Source: Micromonospora_I sp040659735
GTDB taxonomy: Bacteria; Actinomycetota; Actinomycetes; Mycobacteriales; Micromonosporaceae
Length of the DNA: 64,000 nt
NCBI RefSeq assembly: GCF_040659735.1
Contig: NZ_JBFANZ010000010.1
Coordinates: 1 to 64,000, forward strand
Direction of reading: 5' to 3'
This document shows, piece by piece, positions 1 through 7,943 of the stretch (positions within the stretch are counted from its first letter, which is position 1; each line of letters opens with the position of its first letter). The notes under the pieces are model-generated. The model was not told the origin of the DNA and made no database searches. It saw only the letters and a list, made by a program, of their open reading frames with translations. Both the position numbers and the translations under genes were made by a program.

Positions 1-60
1 ATGCTGATGGACCCGGATTCCGCGCTGAGCGACATCAGCGAGGCCAGCGCCAACAACTGA
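1..60 (+). CDS. C-terminal end of an unidentified gene (partial)
   Basis: The first 60 bases form an open frame ending in TGA, with G or C at nearly every third position, so they are probably the last 19 codons of a gene entering from the left. The tail is acidic and polar, ending SEASANN. No domain can be recognised from so little sequence. The gene converges on the metallophosphoesterase gene, with a GC-rich hairpin between them. Confidence 0.5.
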   Translation: MLMDPDSALSDISEASANN

Positions 61-115
61 CCTGCCGACGCTTTCGGGCCTGCCGACGCCTCGGCATGTG
101 AACACGTCCTTGATC

Positions 116-161
116 GACCGCCGCCGCCGCGGCCGCGTCAGCGCGCGGCGGCGGCGCGGTC
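116..161. terminator. GC-rich hairpin between convergent genes
   Basis: GACCGC at the left end pairs with GCGGTC at the right end, and the CGCCGCC/GGCGGCG runs inside extend the stem imperfectly. It lies between two converging genes and touches the stop codon of the minus-strand one, so a bidirectional terminator is likely. There is no clear U-tract. Confidence 0.5.
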
Positions 162-1752
162 AGCTGCGGGTGGGGGAGGGCGTCGGGGTGCCGCTCGGCG
201 ACACCGGATTCTTGTCGTTGATCACGTGCCGCTCCAACGTGACCTGTGACTGCCCGGTGCCCCCCACCTGGATGTCGTCGTACGCCTGCAGCGTCCGCTC
301 CTTGCTGAAATAGAGCACCGACATCGACAGCGGTGTCGGCGCCTCGCCCTCCAGGCCCCGCAGCCCCGCCCCGCCGGTCGAACCCTCGACCAGCAGCCGC
401 GTCGGTGGCGCCCCCGGCACCTGCTTCAGCGTCCGCACCTCGCGTTTGTGGACGTGCCCCGCGAGGACCAGCGGGCAGACGCCGGAGAGCGCCCCGGCCG
501 ATTCGGGGTCGTGCACCAGCGCGATGTCCACCGGCTGTCCGGAGGCGCGGATGGTGTTCGCCAGCCGCTCGCCGGTCCCCATCACCTGCTCGGCGGCCGA
601 CTTGCTGAGCCCGGAGCCGGCCGGAGAGGTCTCCTTGTCCGGCGTGAACCGGGGGTCGCCGATGCCGGCGATGGTCAGCCCCGCCACGGTGGTCATGGAG
701 TTGTCCAGGACGATCGCGTTGCGCTGACCGGCGACGGTCGCCGCCGTGCGGGCCGAGTCGTGGTTGCCACGAATGAAGATGTAGGGCACCTTCAGCGCTC
801 CGATGGCGCTGACGAATGACCCTTCCGGCTCACTGCCCCAGTCGGTGATGTCGCCGGTGTCGATGACCGCGTCGATGTTGAACTGCTCGACCACGGTGCG
901 GATCATCTGCCAGGCGGTCGGGTTGAGGTGCAGGTCGGAGACCTGCAGCACGCGCTTGGTGCCGGGTGCCGGGTCGTAGAGCGGCAGTGTGGAGACCGTG
1001 GTGTAGATCCGGCTGACGTTTCCCACCAACTGCTGCAACTGTTCCGAGTACATGTTGTAGTCGTTGGCGATCCGCCGCGCGTCGCCGACCACCGCCGGCG
1101 CGTTGACCAGCAGCCCTTCGTACCGTGGCTCTTCGATCGACTGGGTGCGCAGGGTCAGTCCGGCGATCCCGAGGCTGCCACCGGTGATGATCAGCGCCAG
1201 CAACCCCGACCACGCCACCCGGCGGACGTTGCGGAACACGAGCGCGGCAAGGAGCAGAGCGCAGAGTACGGAGACGGCGAGCGTGCGTACGCCGAGCCGG
1301 ATGATGCCGCGGGTCACGTCCTGCACCGCTGTCTCGCTGGCCCGGGCGATGCCGGCCGGATCGTCGATCAACGCTCTCGTCCGCAGCTGGTCGAGCGTGC
1401 CGAGCTGCACGGAAAGATGGACCGGTCCGTCGTGGCTGTCGAGCAGCAGTGAGCCCAGTGGCGGGATGACGACGTCGGTTCCGCCGCTGAGCGACGGTCG
1501 GATCGTCATCTCGGCGTTGAACGGGCCGATGTTGGCCTTGGTGTTCGCGCCGAGGAGCACGCCGATGACGACTCCGATGAGGGCGACGGTGAGCACGCTC
1601 AGCGCGATCCCGGCCCGGCGGCCGGCTACGGAGCGGCCGGCACGGTTGAGGACGCCGAGGGTGGCGTCGAGCCACTGCCTGGCGGATCTCCGCACGTCAG
1701 GGGTCTGTTCAGCTCCGGCGGGGGTCCGCTCTTCGTCTTTGCGTTCCTCCAT
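160..1752 (-). CDS. membrane-anchored metallophosphoesterase
   Basis: Predicted calcineurin-like phosphoesterase that hydrolyses a phosphomonoester or diester using two metal ions; the substrate is unknown. The C-terminal half carries the family motifs in order: SDLHLN (D-x-H) near residue 270, GDITD, GNHD, and GHVHK near residue 432. The N-terminal half has about three hydrophobic segments, around residues 50-70, 155-175 and 185-205, so the enzyme is membrane bound. The tail is rich in Pro, Ser and Thr. I chose the ATG at 1752. An in-frame GTG at 1773 would add seven residues but lies inside a perfect hairpin (1768-1787). The enzyme class is clear; the biological role is not. Confidence 0.85.
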   Translation of the reverse strand: MEERKDEERTPAGAEQTPDVRRSARQWLDATLGVLNRAGRSVAGRRAGIALSVLTVALIGVVIGVLLGANTKANIGPFNAEMTIRPSLSGGTDVVIPPLGSLLLDSHDGPVHLSVQLGTLDQLRTRALIDDPAGIARASETAVQDVTRGIIRLGVRTLAVSVLCALLLAALVFRNVRRVAWSGLLALIITGGSLGIAGLTLRTQSIEEPRYEGLLVNAPAVVGDARRIANDYNMYSEQLQQLVGNVSRIYTTVSTLPLYDPAPGTKRVLQVSDLHLNPTAWQMIRTVVEQFNIDAVIDTGDITDWGSEPEGSFVSAIGALKVPYIFIRGNHDSARTAATVAGQRNAIVLDNSMTTVAGLTIAGIGDPRFTPDKETSPAGSGLSKSAAEQVMGTGERLANTIRASGQPVDIALVHDPESAGALSGVCPLVLAGHVHKREVRTLKQVPGAPPTRLLVEGSTGGAGLRGLEGEAPTPLSMSVLYFSKERTLQAYDDIQVGGTGQSQVTLERHVINDKNPVSPSGTPTPSPTRS

Positions 1753-1767
1753 GTCGAGATCATGCCT

Positions 1768-1787
1768 GCCCACCGTTGCCGGTGGGC
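1768..1787. repeat. perfect 8-bp inverted repeat upstream of the metallophosphoesterase
   Basis: GCCCACCG, loop TTGC, then CGGTGGGC: a perfect short hairpin between two minus-strand genes. It could end transcription of the upstream sugar dehydrogenase gene or fold in the 5' leader of the phosphoesterase mRNA. No U-tract follows. Confidence 0.45.
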
Positions 1788-1862
1788 AAACCTGACGCGC
1801 CTACGGCGTTTCCGGTCGCCCGCGCCGCGGCCCGGGTGGGGCGGCTCGCCGTGCACGCGGTG

Positions 1863-3041
1863 CTAGCTCTTGCCGGCCGCCCCGCCGGCGAAGACGAGCC
1901 GGATGATCCGGTCGTCGGTGGGGGCGGGCTTGCCGCGGCCGTCGTGGTTCGACGTGGTGATCCAGAGAGAACCGTCGGGCGCGACGACGGCGCTGCGCAG
2001 CCTGCCGTACTGGTTGTTGAGGAGCGCGCGGGGCTGTCCCAGGATGCCGCCGGCGGTGGTGAGCTCCATCAGCCAGATCCGCTGGCCGCGCAGGCAGGCG
2101 GCGGCGAGCAGGGGGCCGACGATCGCGGCGCCCGAGCAGGAGGATTCGGTGGTACGCCAGACGACGAGCGGGCCGACGAAGCGGTTGTCGGAGCTCTGCC
2201 CCTCGACGTCGGGCCAGCCGTAGTTCTTGCCGGGCTCGATCCGGTTGATCTCGTCCCAGCTGTTCTGCCCGAACTCGGTCGCGTAGAGCCGCTTGCTGGC
2301 GTCCCACGCGATGCCCTGGACATTGCGATGTCCGAGTGACCAGACCAGCGAGTTGCCGAAGGGGTTGCCCGGGGCGGGCTTCCCGTCGGCGGTCATTCGG
2401 AGGATCTTGCCGCCGAGACTCGCCTTGTCCTGGGCGAGGCCGCGCCGGGAGGCGTCGCCGGTGGTGGCGTAGAGGAAGCCGTCCGGGCCGAAGGCCAGCC
2501 GGCCGCCGTTATGGATGCCGGAGAGGGGGATGCCGGTGACGATCGGCGTCGGTTCGGCGCCGAGGGTCAGTTTGGAGATCCGGTTGTCCGTGGCCGTCGA
2601 GTAGTAGACGAAGACGGTCTTGTCGTCGGCGTACCTCGGTGAGACCGCGATGCCCATCAGGCCTCCCTCGCCGGCCGCGTCGACCTCATCGAGCGTCTGG
2701 ACGGTGGTGACCTTGAGGCCGTTCGGGCCGGACTCCGGCCCCACCTTGAGGAGCTTGGCGGTGTCGCGCTCGGTCACCAGGGCCGCGCCGTCGGGGAGGA
2801 AGGCGACTCCCCATGGCACCCGCAGGCCGGTGGCGAGGACGGTCGCGGCGACCTGCTGGTCGGTGCCGCCACTGCCCTGGCCGGGGCTCGCGGACGGGGT
2901 GGCGAAGCGGGGCGGCTCGCCGGCGACGTCGGGGGCGGGGTCGCCGAAGCTGCAGCCGGCGGTCGCGAGAAGCAGCGCCGCGCTGGCGGCGGCGAACGCG
3001 CGGATGCGGCTCACGCGACGGTACGGGGGGCGGGCGTTCAC
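1863..3041 (-). CDS. lipoprotein PQQ-type glucose/sorbosone dehydrogenase family protein
   Basis: A 392-residue exported beta-propeller of the glucose/sorbosone dehydrogenase family (soluble aldose sugar dehydrogenases related to YliI). The N-terminus has basic residues, a hydrophobic stretch and a lipobox-like TAGC, so it is probably a lipoprotein. Family landmarks include LRVPWGVAFLPDG, GEGGLMGIAVSP, SGIHNGGRLAFGPDG, LYATTGD, GHRNVQG and NYGWPDVEG. I chose the GTG at 3041. No Shine-Dalgarno precedes it, but a TAGGCT (-10-like, 3049-3054) ends seven bases upstream, consistent with a leaderless mRNA. A second GTG lies at 3014. The natural sugar substrate and PQQ use are unproven; many family members in actinobacteria have no known substrate. 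Confidence 0.86.
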   Translation of the reverse strand: MNARPPYRRVSRIRAFAAASAALLLATAGCSFGDPAPDVAGEPPRFATPSASPGQGSGGTDQQVAATVLATGLRVPWGVAFLPDGAALVTERDTAKLLKVGPESGPNGLKVTTVQTLDEVDAAGEGGLMGIAVSPRYADDKTVFVYYSTATDNRISKLTLGAEPTPIVTGIPLSGIHNGGRLAFGPDGFLYATTGDASRRGLAQDKASLGGKILRMTADGKPAPGNPFGNSLVWSLGHRNVQGIAWDASKRLYATEFGQNSWDEINRIEPGKNYGWPDVEGQSSDNRFVGPLVVWRTTESSCSGAAIVGPLLAAACLRGQRIWLMELTTAGGILGQPRALLNNQYGRLRSAVVAPDGSLWITTSNHDGRGKPAPTDDRIIRLVFAGGAAGKS

Positions 3042-3223
3042 CTGACCCAGCCTAACCGCCGCCGCGGTCCCGTCCCGCCCGCGGATGGCGGGAGCGACGC
3101 CCCGTCGAGGTGGATCGCGGCGAGGGGTCCGGGTTGACGGAGAAGCCGTATTCGCGCCGCCTGCGGGGAATAGTCTGTCTCCGACGGTGAGCCGTCGACG
3201 CTGCGGCACCCGGAGGTGACGGG

Positions 3224-3526
3224 GTGGTATCGGTAGGCCTGCTCCTGAGGCTGAGGGCGAAGCCCGGTCGGGAGGGCGAGCTGGCGGACCTTCTCCGCGG
3301 AGCCCTGCCGCTCGCGATGCAGGAACCGGAGACGACCGTGTGGTTCGCGGTGAAGCTCGACGACTCGACGTACGGCGTCTTCGACGCGTTCCCCACCGAG
3401 GATGGCCGGCGGGCGCACCTGGACGGCGCGATCGCGGCGGCGCTGACCGACAAGGCGGGGGACCTGCTGGCGGCGCCACCGGAGATCACGCCCTTCGATG
3501 TGCTCGCGGCGAAACTCCCCGACTGA
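3224..3526 (+). CDS. antibiotic-biosynthesis-monooxygenase (ABM) domain protein
   Basis: A 100-residue single-domain protein of the ABM/YgiN-like ferredoxin fold, which usually forms a dimer that oxidises quinols or aromatic compounds without a cofactor. The pattern fits throughout: LLLRLRAKPGREGEL at the N-terminus, PLAMQEPETTVWFAVKLDD, then YGVFDAFPTEDGRRAHLDG. GGAGGTG at 3212-3218 sits at good spacing before the GTG start. It stands alone between a minus-strand dehydrogenase and a DedA gene, so the neighbours do not tell the substrate. Confidence 0.82.
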   Translation: MVSVGLLLRLRAKPGREGELADLLRGALPLAMQEPETTVWFAVKLDDSTYGVFDAFPTEDGRRAHLDGAIAAALTDKAGDLLAAPPEITPFDVLAAKLPD

Positions 3527-3692
3527 CGCGCGGCGACGGCCACCGGGTCGGGTGTGGGCGCGTGGTCGGGCGGGGGCCGGGTCCGCGCGGTCGGCGGAGA
3601 GAGCGACAGGAAGCCCGCGTACACTCCCGCTCGTGTCCGGCGTCCACATCGCCGGTCGTGCCCTGTGCAGGGAGTCCCCAGGAGGTCTACTC

Positions 3693-4349
3693 GTGTCTAC
3701 GCCCGTGACCACGCTGGCCCTCGGCCCCGACTTCCTGGATCCGACGTGGCTGATCTCGACATTCGGTCTGCTCGGCATCCTCGCGATCGTCTTCGCCGAG
3801 TCCGGGCTGCTGATCGGGTTCTTCCTGCCCGGTGACTCGCTGCTCTTCACCGCCGGCCTGCTGACGGCGGACGGGCAGTACATCACGTACCCGCTCTGGC
3901 TGGTCTGCCTGTTGATCACGATCGCCGCGATCGCCGGTGACCAGGTCGGCTACCTCTTCGGCCGGCGCGTCGGACCTTCGCTGTTCCGCCGCCCCAACTC
4001 GCGGTTGTTCAAGCAGGAAAACCTGATCAAGGCGAACGAGTTCTTCGAGAAGTACGGCGCGCGCTCGATCGTGCTGGCCCGCTTCGTCCCCATCGTGCGG
4101 ACGTTCACGCCGATCGTCGCCGGGGTCAGCAACATGCGCTACCGGACCTTCGTGATCTACAACGTCATCGGCGGCGTCCTCTGGGGCTGTGGCGTCACGA
4201 TCCTCGGTTACTTCCTCGGTCAGATCGCCTTCGTCAAGGAGCACATCGAGCTCATCCTCATCGGCATCGTCGTGGTTTCCGTGGTGCCGATCGCCATCGA
4301 GTTGCTCCGGGCGCGCTCGAACAGCCGCAAGGACAGCGCCTCCGCATAG
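3693..4349 (+). CDS. DedA family membrane protein
   Basis: A 218-residue integral membrane protein of the DedA (SNARE-associated/VTT) family. Members act as lipid flippases or affect membrane potential and envelope homeostasis. Visible hallmarks are FAESGLLIGFFLPGDSLLF, GDQVGYLFGRRVGPSLF, and the ARFVPIVRTFTPIVAG motif with its conserved arginines and prolines. Several hydrophobic segments cover the rest, with a short basic tail. The GTG start at 3693 is set by AGGAGG at 3680-3685. The gene is monocistronic and converges on the SpoIIE phosphatase. Confidence 0.92.
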   Translation: MSTPVTTLALGPDFLDPTWLISTFGLLGILAIVFAESGLLIGFFLPGDSLLFTAGLLTADGQYITYPLWLVCLLITIAAIAGDQVGYLFGRRVGPSLFRRPNSRLFKQENLIKANEFFEKYGARSIVLARFVPIVRTFTPIVAGVSNMRYRTFVIYNVIGGVLWGCGVTILGYFLGQIAFVKEHIELILIGIVVVSVVPIAIELLRARSNSRKDSASA

Positions 4350-4479
4350 CCGGCGGCGAAGATTCTGCCGAATCGTTCCGGGAGTAAGAGGACCTCACCG
4401 AGGCGCAGACGGCCGAGGTGGTCGGTGCGCATCGGCACGGTGAACCCCGCGAGTCCCTGATCGCCAGGGGCGCGGTTCG

Positions 4480-6279
4480 TCAGGGCTGTGTCGTGCGGAT
4501 GGCGAGCAGCGCGATGTCGTCCTCGCGGCTGTCGGCCTGCCGCAGGAGCGCGTCGCAGAGCTCCCCGGTCGGCAGTTCGGCCGCCGCGCGGAGCCGGTCG
4601 CGCAGTTCGGCGATCCCGTCGTCGAGATGGCTCCCGCGCCGCTCCACCAGGCCGTCCGTGTAGAGCAGCAGGGTCGCCCCGGGCTCCAGGACGGTCTCGT
4701 GCGTGGTGCGCCGGGTGGCCCCCCAGGTCAGACCGAGCAGCGACTCCGGCTGCCGGTGCAACACCTCGACCTCGCCGTCGGCCCGCAGCACCATCGGCGG
4801 GGGATGACCCGCGTTGGTCCAGGAGAGCTGACGCACGCCGCCGTTGTGGTGCACGCGGGCCAGGATCGCGGTGGCCGGCTTGGGGATCCGCAGCCCCCGG
4901 ATCGTCGCGTCCAGGTGGGCCATGAGCTCACCGACACGGTCCGACCGGCCGTACGCGTTGCCGCGGATCAGGTTGCGCAGCTGACCCATCGCCGCGGCCG
5001 CTTCGATGTCGTGTCCCGCCGCGTCGCCGATCGTCGCGATCAGATCGCCGTCGGGTTGCACGAAGGCGTCGTACCAGTCGCCCCCGACCTCGGCGCCCGA
5101 CGCGGCCGGCTGGTAGCGCGCGTGCAGCTCGAGGTGGGGCGACGTGGGCAGGTCGGTCAGCAGGCTCTGCTGCAGGACCTCCGCGACGTGCCGCTGTTCG
5201 CCGTACATCCGGGTGTTGTCGACCGCGAGGCCCGCGCGGCGGCCGATGTCGAGCGCCGTGCGCACGTCCGCGTCGGTGAAAGCCTCCCGGTCGGCGCCCT
5301 TGACCAGGCTGATCGTGCCGAGCACGGTGCCGCGCACGGGCGCGGTGATCGGCACCGTGACGTGGGAGGCGTAGCCCATCCTGGCGGCGAGCTCGGGCAT
5401 CTCCGGACCGAGGGTGCGGTTCCGCATGCCGCGGAGTTCGGCGTTGCGGTCCAGCACCGGCTGGCCGGTGCGGAGCACCGTGCGGGTGATCGCGGACTGG
5501 TCCAGTTGGCTGCGCATCAGCGTGGAGAACCGGGACACGTCCTCGGCACGTCGCGGATCGTGGTGCGCGGAGGCCACGTGCCGCAGGGTGCCGCGCGGGC
5601 CGACGATGTTGACCACGCACCAGTCGGCGAGGCGGGGGACGACGGCGGCGGCGAGCCGGGCGAGCGCGTCCTCGATGTCGAGGGTGCCGACGAGCGTCTC
5701 AGTGAGATCGGCGAGCATGCTGAGCTGCGCGTGCGCCTCCTCGGCCCGCCGCCGCGCGGCCTCCGCCTGGTCGAGCGTGATGCGCAGCCGGAGTTCGGAC
5801 GAGCAGGCCGCGGCGAGGTCGGCGAGGGTCGTCAGCTCTGCTGACGTCCACTCGCGCGGTCGGCCGTCCACGGCGGCAAGCGCCCCGAGGGTGCGTCCTT
5901 CGAGGTCGGTCAGGGGCATGCCGGCGTACGCCACGATGCCGAGCCCGCCCACCGGCTGCTCGTCGGGGATCTCCGTGTCGAGCCGGATATCGGAGAGCAC
6001 GACCGGTTGCCCGCGCTCGACCACATGCCGGCACGGTGAGTGCGACAGCGGCCGCTGCCGCAGCCGGTCCGACGGCGCCGGCAGCCCGGCCGCGCCGGGG
6101 AAGAACTGTCGGTCGTGGGCGACCAGCGAGACGAGGGCGACGGGCACATCGAGCACGTCGCGCACGAGCCGGGCGAACCGCTCCAGTGCCTCGTCGGTGC
6201 CGCCGCCCGTGTCCAGCCCGGTCTGGCGGAGCGCACGCAGCCGGGCAGGATCGCTGAGCGCGTCCGAGTTCACCGCCAT
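4480..6279 (-). CDS. GAF-GAF-SpoIIE PP2C-type serine/threonine phosphatase
   Basis: A 599-residue cytoplasmic sensor phosphatase. A first GAF domain covers about residues 20-165, then a short coiled coil (near 165-195), a second GAF domain (about 195-355) and a SpoIIE/PP2C catalytic domain from about 375 to the end. Metal-binding motifs are VGGDWYDAF, GDAAGHDIEAAAAMGQLR, LYTDGLVERR and DDIALLAIR. The usual GHG is GHD here. Such proteins in actinobacteria typically dephosphorylate anti-anti-sigma factors in partner-switching pathways, but no RsbW or STAS partner is encoded nearby. The ATG at 6279 gives MAVNSDALSD. It is divergent from the 2-hydroxyacid dehydrogenase gene. Confidence 0.92.
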   Translation of the reverse strand: MAVNSDALSDPARLRALRQTGLDTGGGTDEALERFARLVRDVLDVPVALVSLVAHDRQFFPGAAGLPAPSDRLRQRPLSHSPCRHVVERGQPVVLSDIRLDTEIPDEQPVGGLGIVAYAGMPLTDLEGRTLGALAAVDGRPREWTSAELTTLADLAAACSSELRLRITLDQAEAARRRAEEAHAQLSMLADLTETLVGTLDIEDALARLAAAVVPRLADWCVVNIVGPRGTLRHVASAHHDPRRAEDVSRFSTLMRSQLDQSAITRTVLRTGQPVLDRNAELRGMRNRTLGPEMPELAARMGYASHVTVPITAPVRGTVLGTISLVKGADREAFTDADVRTALDIGRRAGLAVDNTRMYGEQRHVAEVLQQSLLTDLPTSPHLELHARYQPAASGAEVGGDWYDAFVQPDGDLIATIGDAAGHDIEAAAAMGQLRNLIRGNAYGRSDRVGELMAHLDATIRGLRIPKPATAILARVHHNGGVRQLSWTNAGHPPPMVLRADGEVEVLHRQPESLLGLTWGATRRTTHETVLEPGATLLLYTDGLVERRGSHLDDGIAELRDRLRAAAELPTGELCDALLRQADSREDDIALLAIRTTQP

Positions 6280-6434
6280 CGAGCACCTTGTTTCGCCGAA
6301 CGCCAGGGGGAGGGTGTGAGTCGCATCGTCAGGCTACCCGTCGGGGCGACGCGGGTGACGTGCGGCGATCTGCCCTTTTCGTACCGCCTTCGGGACTCGC
6401 TCTGCGCCACCCGGTCCGACTATCGTCGGCTTTC

Positions 6435-7361
6435 GTGAAGGTGTGGATTCCGCACGAGCAGGGGCTCCCGCTGCTCGGCGCGCTGCCGGACGGCGTGACG
6501 ATCGAGGTCGTGCCCCGCCCGGACCTGCTCGACGTCGACCCGACCGGGGTGCGGTTCTGGGTGCCGCCGTTCCTGACCCAGGCCGAGTCGGTGCACGTGG
6601 CCGGCAAGCTCCCGGACCTGGCGGTGGTGCAGCTGCTCTCCGCCGGCGCCGACGTGTGGACGGGGCGCCTGCCCGAGGGCGTGCTGCTGTGTGACGCACG
6701 CGGAGTGCACGACTCACCCACCGCCGAGTGGGTGGTCGCGGCGGTCCTGTCCCACCTGCGGGCCTTCCCCGGGTTCATCCGGGCCCAGGCCCGGCGCGAG
6801 TGGTCGTACGGCGACTTCGCGCCGACCGATGAACTCGCCGGCAAACGGGTGCTGATCGTCGGCGCCGGCTCGATCGGCGCGGCGCTGCGTGCCCGACTGA
6901 CGCCGTTCGAGGTCGAGTTGACGCTGGTGGCCCGCACCGCCCGGCCGGCGGAGGGCGTGCACGGCGTCGACGACCTCCCGGCGCTGCTGCCGTCGGCCGA
7001 CATCGTCGTGCTGATCGTGCCGCTGACCGGCGAGACGCGCGGGATGGTCGACCGTGGCTTCCTGGCCGCGATGCCGGACGGGGCGCTCCTGGTCAACGCG
7101 GCCCGCGGCCCGGTGGTCGACACGGCGGCGCTGGTCGCCGAGGTCTCGACCGGGCGGCTCGGCGCGGCGCTCGACGTGACCGACCCGGAGCCACTCCCCG
7201 GTGACCATCCGCTGTGGACGTTGCCCAATGTGCTGATCACGCCGCATGTGGGCGGCTCGGTGCGCGGACTGTTGCCGCGGGCGTACCGGCTCGCCGGCGA
7301 ACAGTTGCGACGGTTCGCCGCGGGGCGGCCGCTGATCAACCAGGTCGTCAACGGCTACTGA
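6435..7361 (+). CDS. NAD-dependent D-2-hydroxyacid dehydrogenase family protein
   Basis: A 308-residue member of the D-isomer-specific 2-hydroxyacid dehydrogenase family. It has a Rossmann motif GAGSIG near residue 141 and the catalytic set Arg (NAARG, about 221), Glu (DPEPLPGDHPLW, about 251) and His (TPHVGG, about 268). The family reduces 2-oxoacids, for example glyoxylate or hydroxypyruvate; the substrate cannot be read from sequence. The GTG start at 6435 begins MKVWIPHEQG and lacks a Shine-Dalgarno. TATCGT at 6421-6426 is spaced like a -10 element for a leaderless mRNA. Its 3' end overlaps the convergent PH-domain gene by seven bases. Confidence 0.87.
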   Translation: MKVWIPHEQGLPLLGALPDGVTIEVVPRPDLLDVDPTGVRFWVPPFLTQAESVHVAGKLPDLAVVQLLSAGADVWTGRLPEGVLLCDARGVHDSPTAEWVVAAVLSHLRAFPGFIRAQARREWSYGDFAPTDELAGKRVLIVGAGSIGAALRARLTPFEVELTLVARTARPAEGVHGVDDLPALLPSADIVVLIVPLTGETRGMVDRGFLAAMPDGALLVNAARGPVVDTAALVAEVSTGRLGAALDVTDPEPLPGDHPLWTLPNVLITPHVGGSVRGLLPRAYRLAGEQLRRFAAGRPLINQVVNGY

Positions 7362-7738
7362 GCATCGGGGGTGTCGCTGATGTGCTGGCCGGCCGCCCCG
7401 ATGAGCCGCGGCAGGTCGGTGGCGCGGACGGCCGGCAGCACGATGGCGCGTCCGTCGGTGAGGCGCGCGACCGCCCGGCCGCGGGCGTCGGGACCGAGTT
7501 CGGCGACCTCGGGCCACGGGATCCGGTGCGAGCCGGCCAACGCCCGCAGGCGTAGGCCCTCGCTGTCGGCATCGGTGCCGGCGCGCCAGGCCCAGACCGC
7601 CACGGTGAGCGGGATGAGCAGCACCGGCAGGAGGTACCAGCGCGCGGAGGCGAGCGGAAGCGCGCCGATCAGGGCGACGATGGCGGCGACCAGAATCGCC
7701 TGGGGGGGACGGAACCGGACAACGCGCGTGGTGCTCAC
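7355..7738 (-). CDS. small membrane protein with bacterial PH-like domain
   Basis: A 127-residue protein with two N-terminal membrane segments (about residues 13-50, around ILVAAIVALIGALPL and LLPVLLIPLTVAVWAW). A C-terminal domain of PH type follows, with the pattern DSEGLRLRALAGSHRIPWPEV and a Trp-Pro pair typical of such proteins. Function is unknown. Proteins like this are widespread, short membrane proteins in actinobacteria. The TAG stop overlaps the end of the convergent dehydrogenase gene. The PH assignment is by pattern only. Confidence 0.75.
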   Translation of the reverse strand: MSTTRVVRFRPPQAILVAAIVALIGALPLASARWYLLPVLLIPLTVAVWAWRAGTDADSEGLRLRALAGSHRIPWPEVAELGPDARGRAVARLTDGRAIVLPAVRATDLPRLIGAAGQHISDTPDAQ

Positions 7739-7943
7739 CGGGTCATCCTTCCATCCGGGCCGGTTCGGATGGTCGCCGCCCTTACAGACTGAATCCGCCG
7801 TCCGGCAAGAGCACTTTTGGGCGAATGTTCACCGTAACCCGCGTAGCGTACTGTTCGTTGAGTCTTCACAGGCGTGGTCTCGTCCCTGCCTCGTCGTCCC
7901 GTACCGCCCTCTGTCCCCTCCTCCGCGAAGGTGACCACCGGCT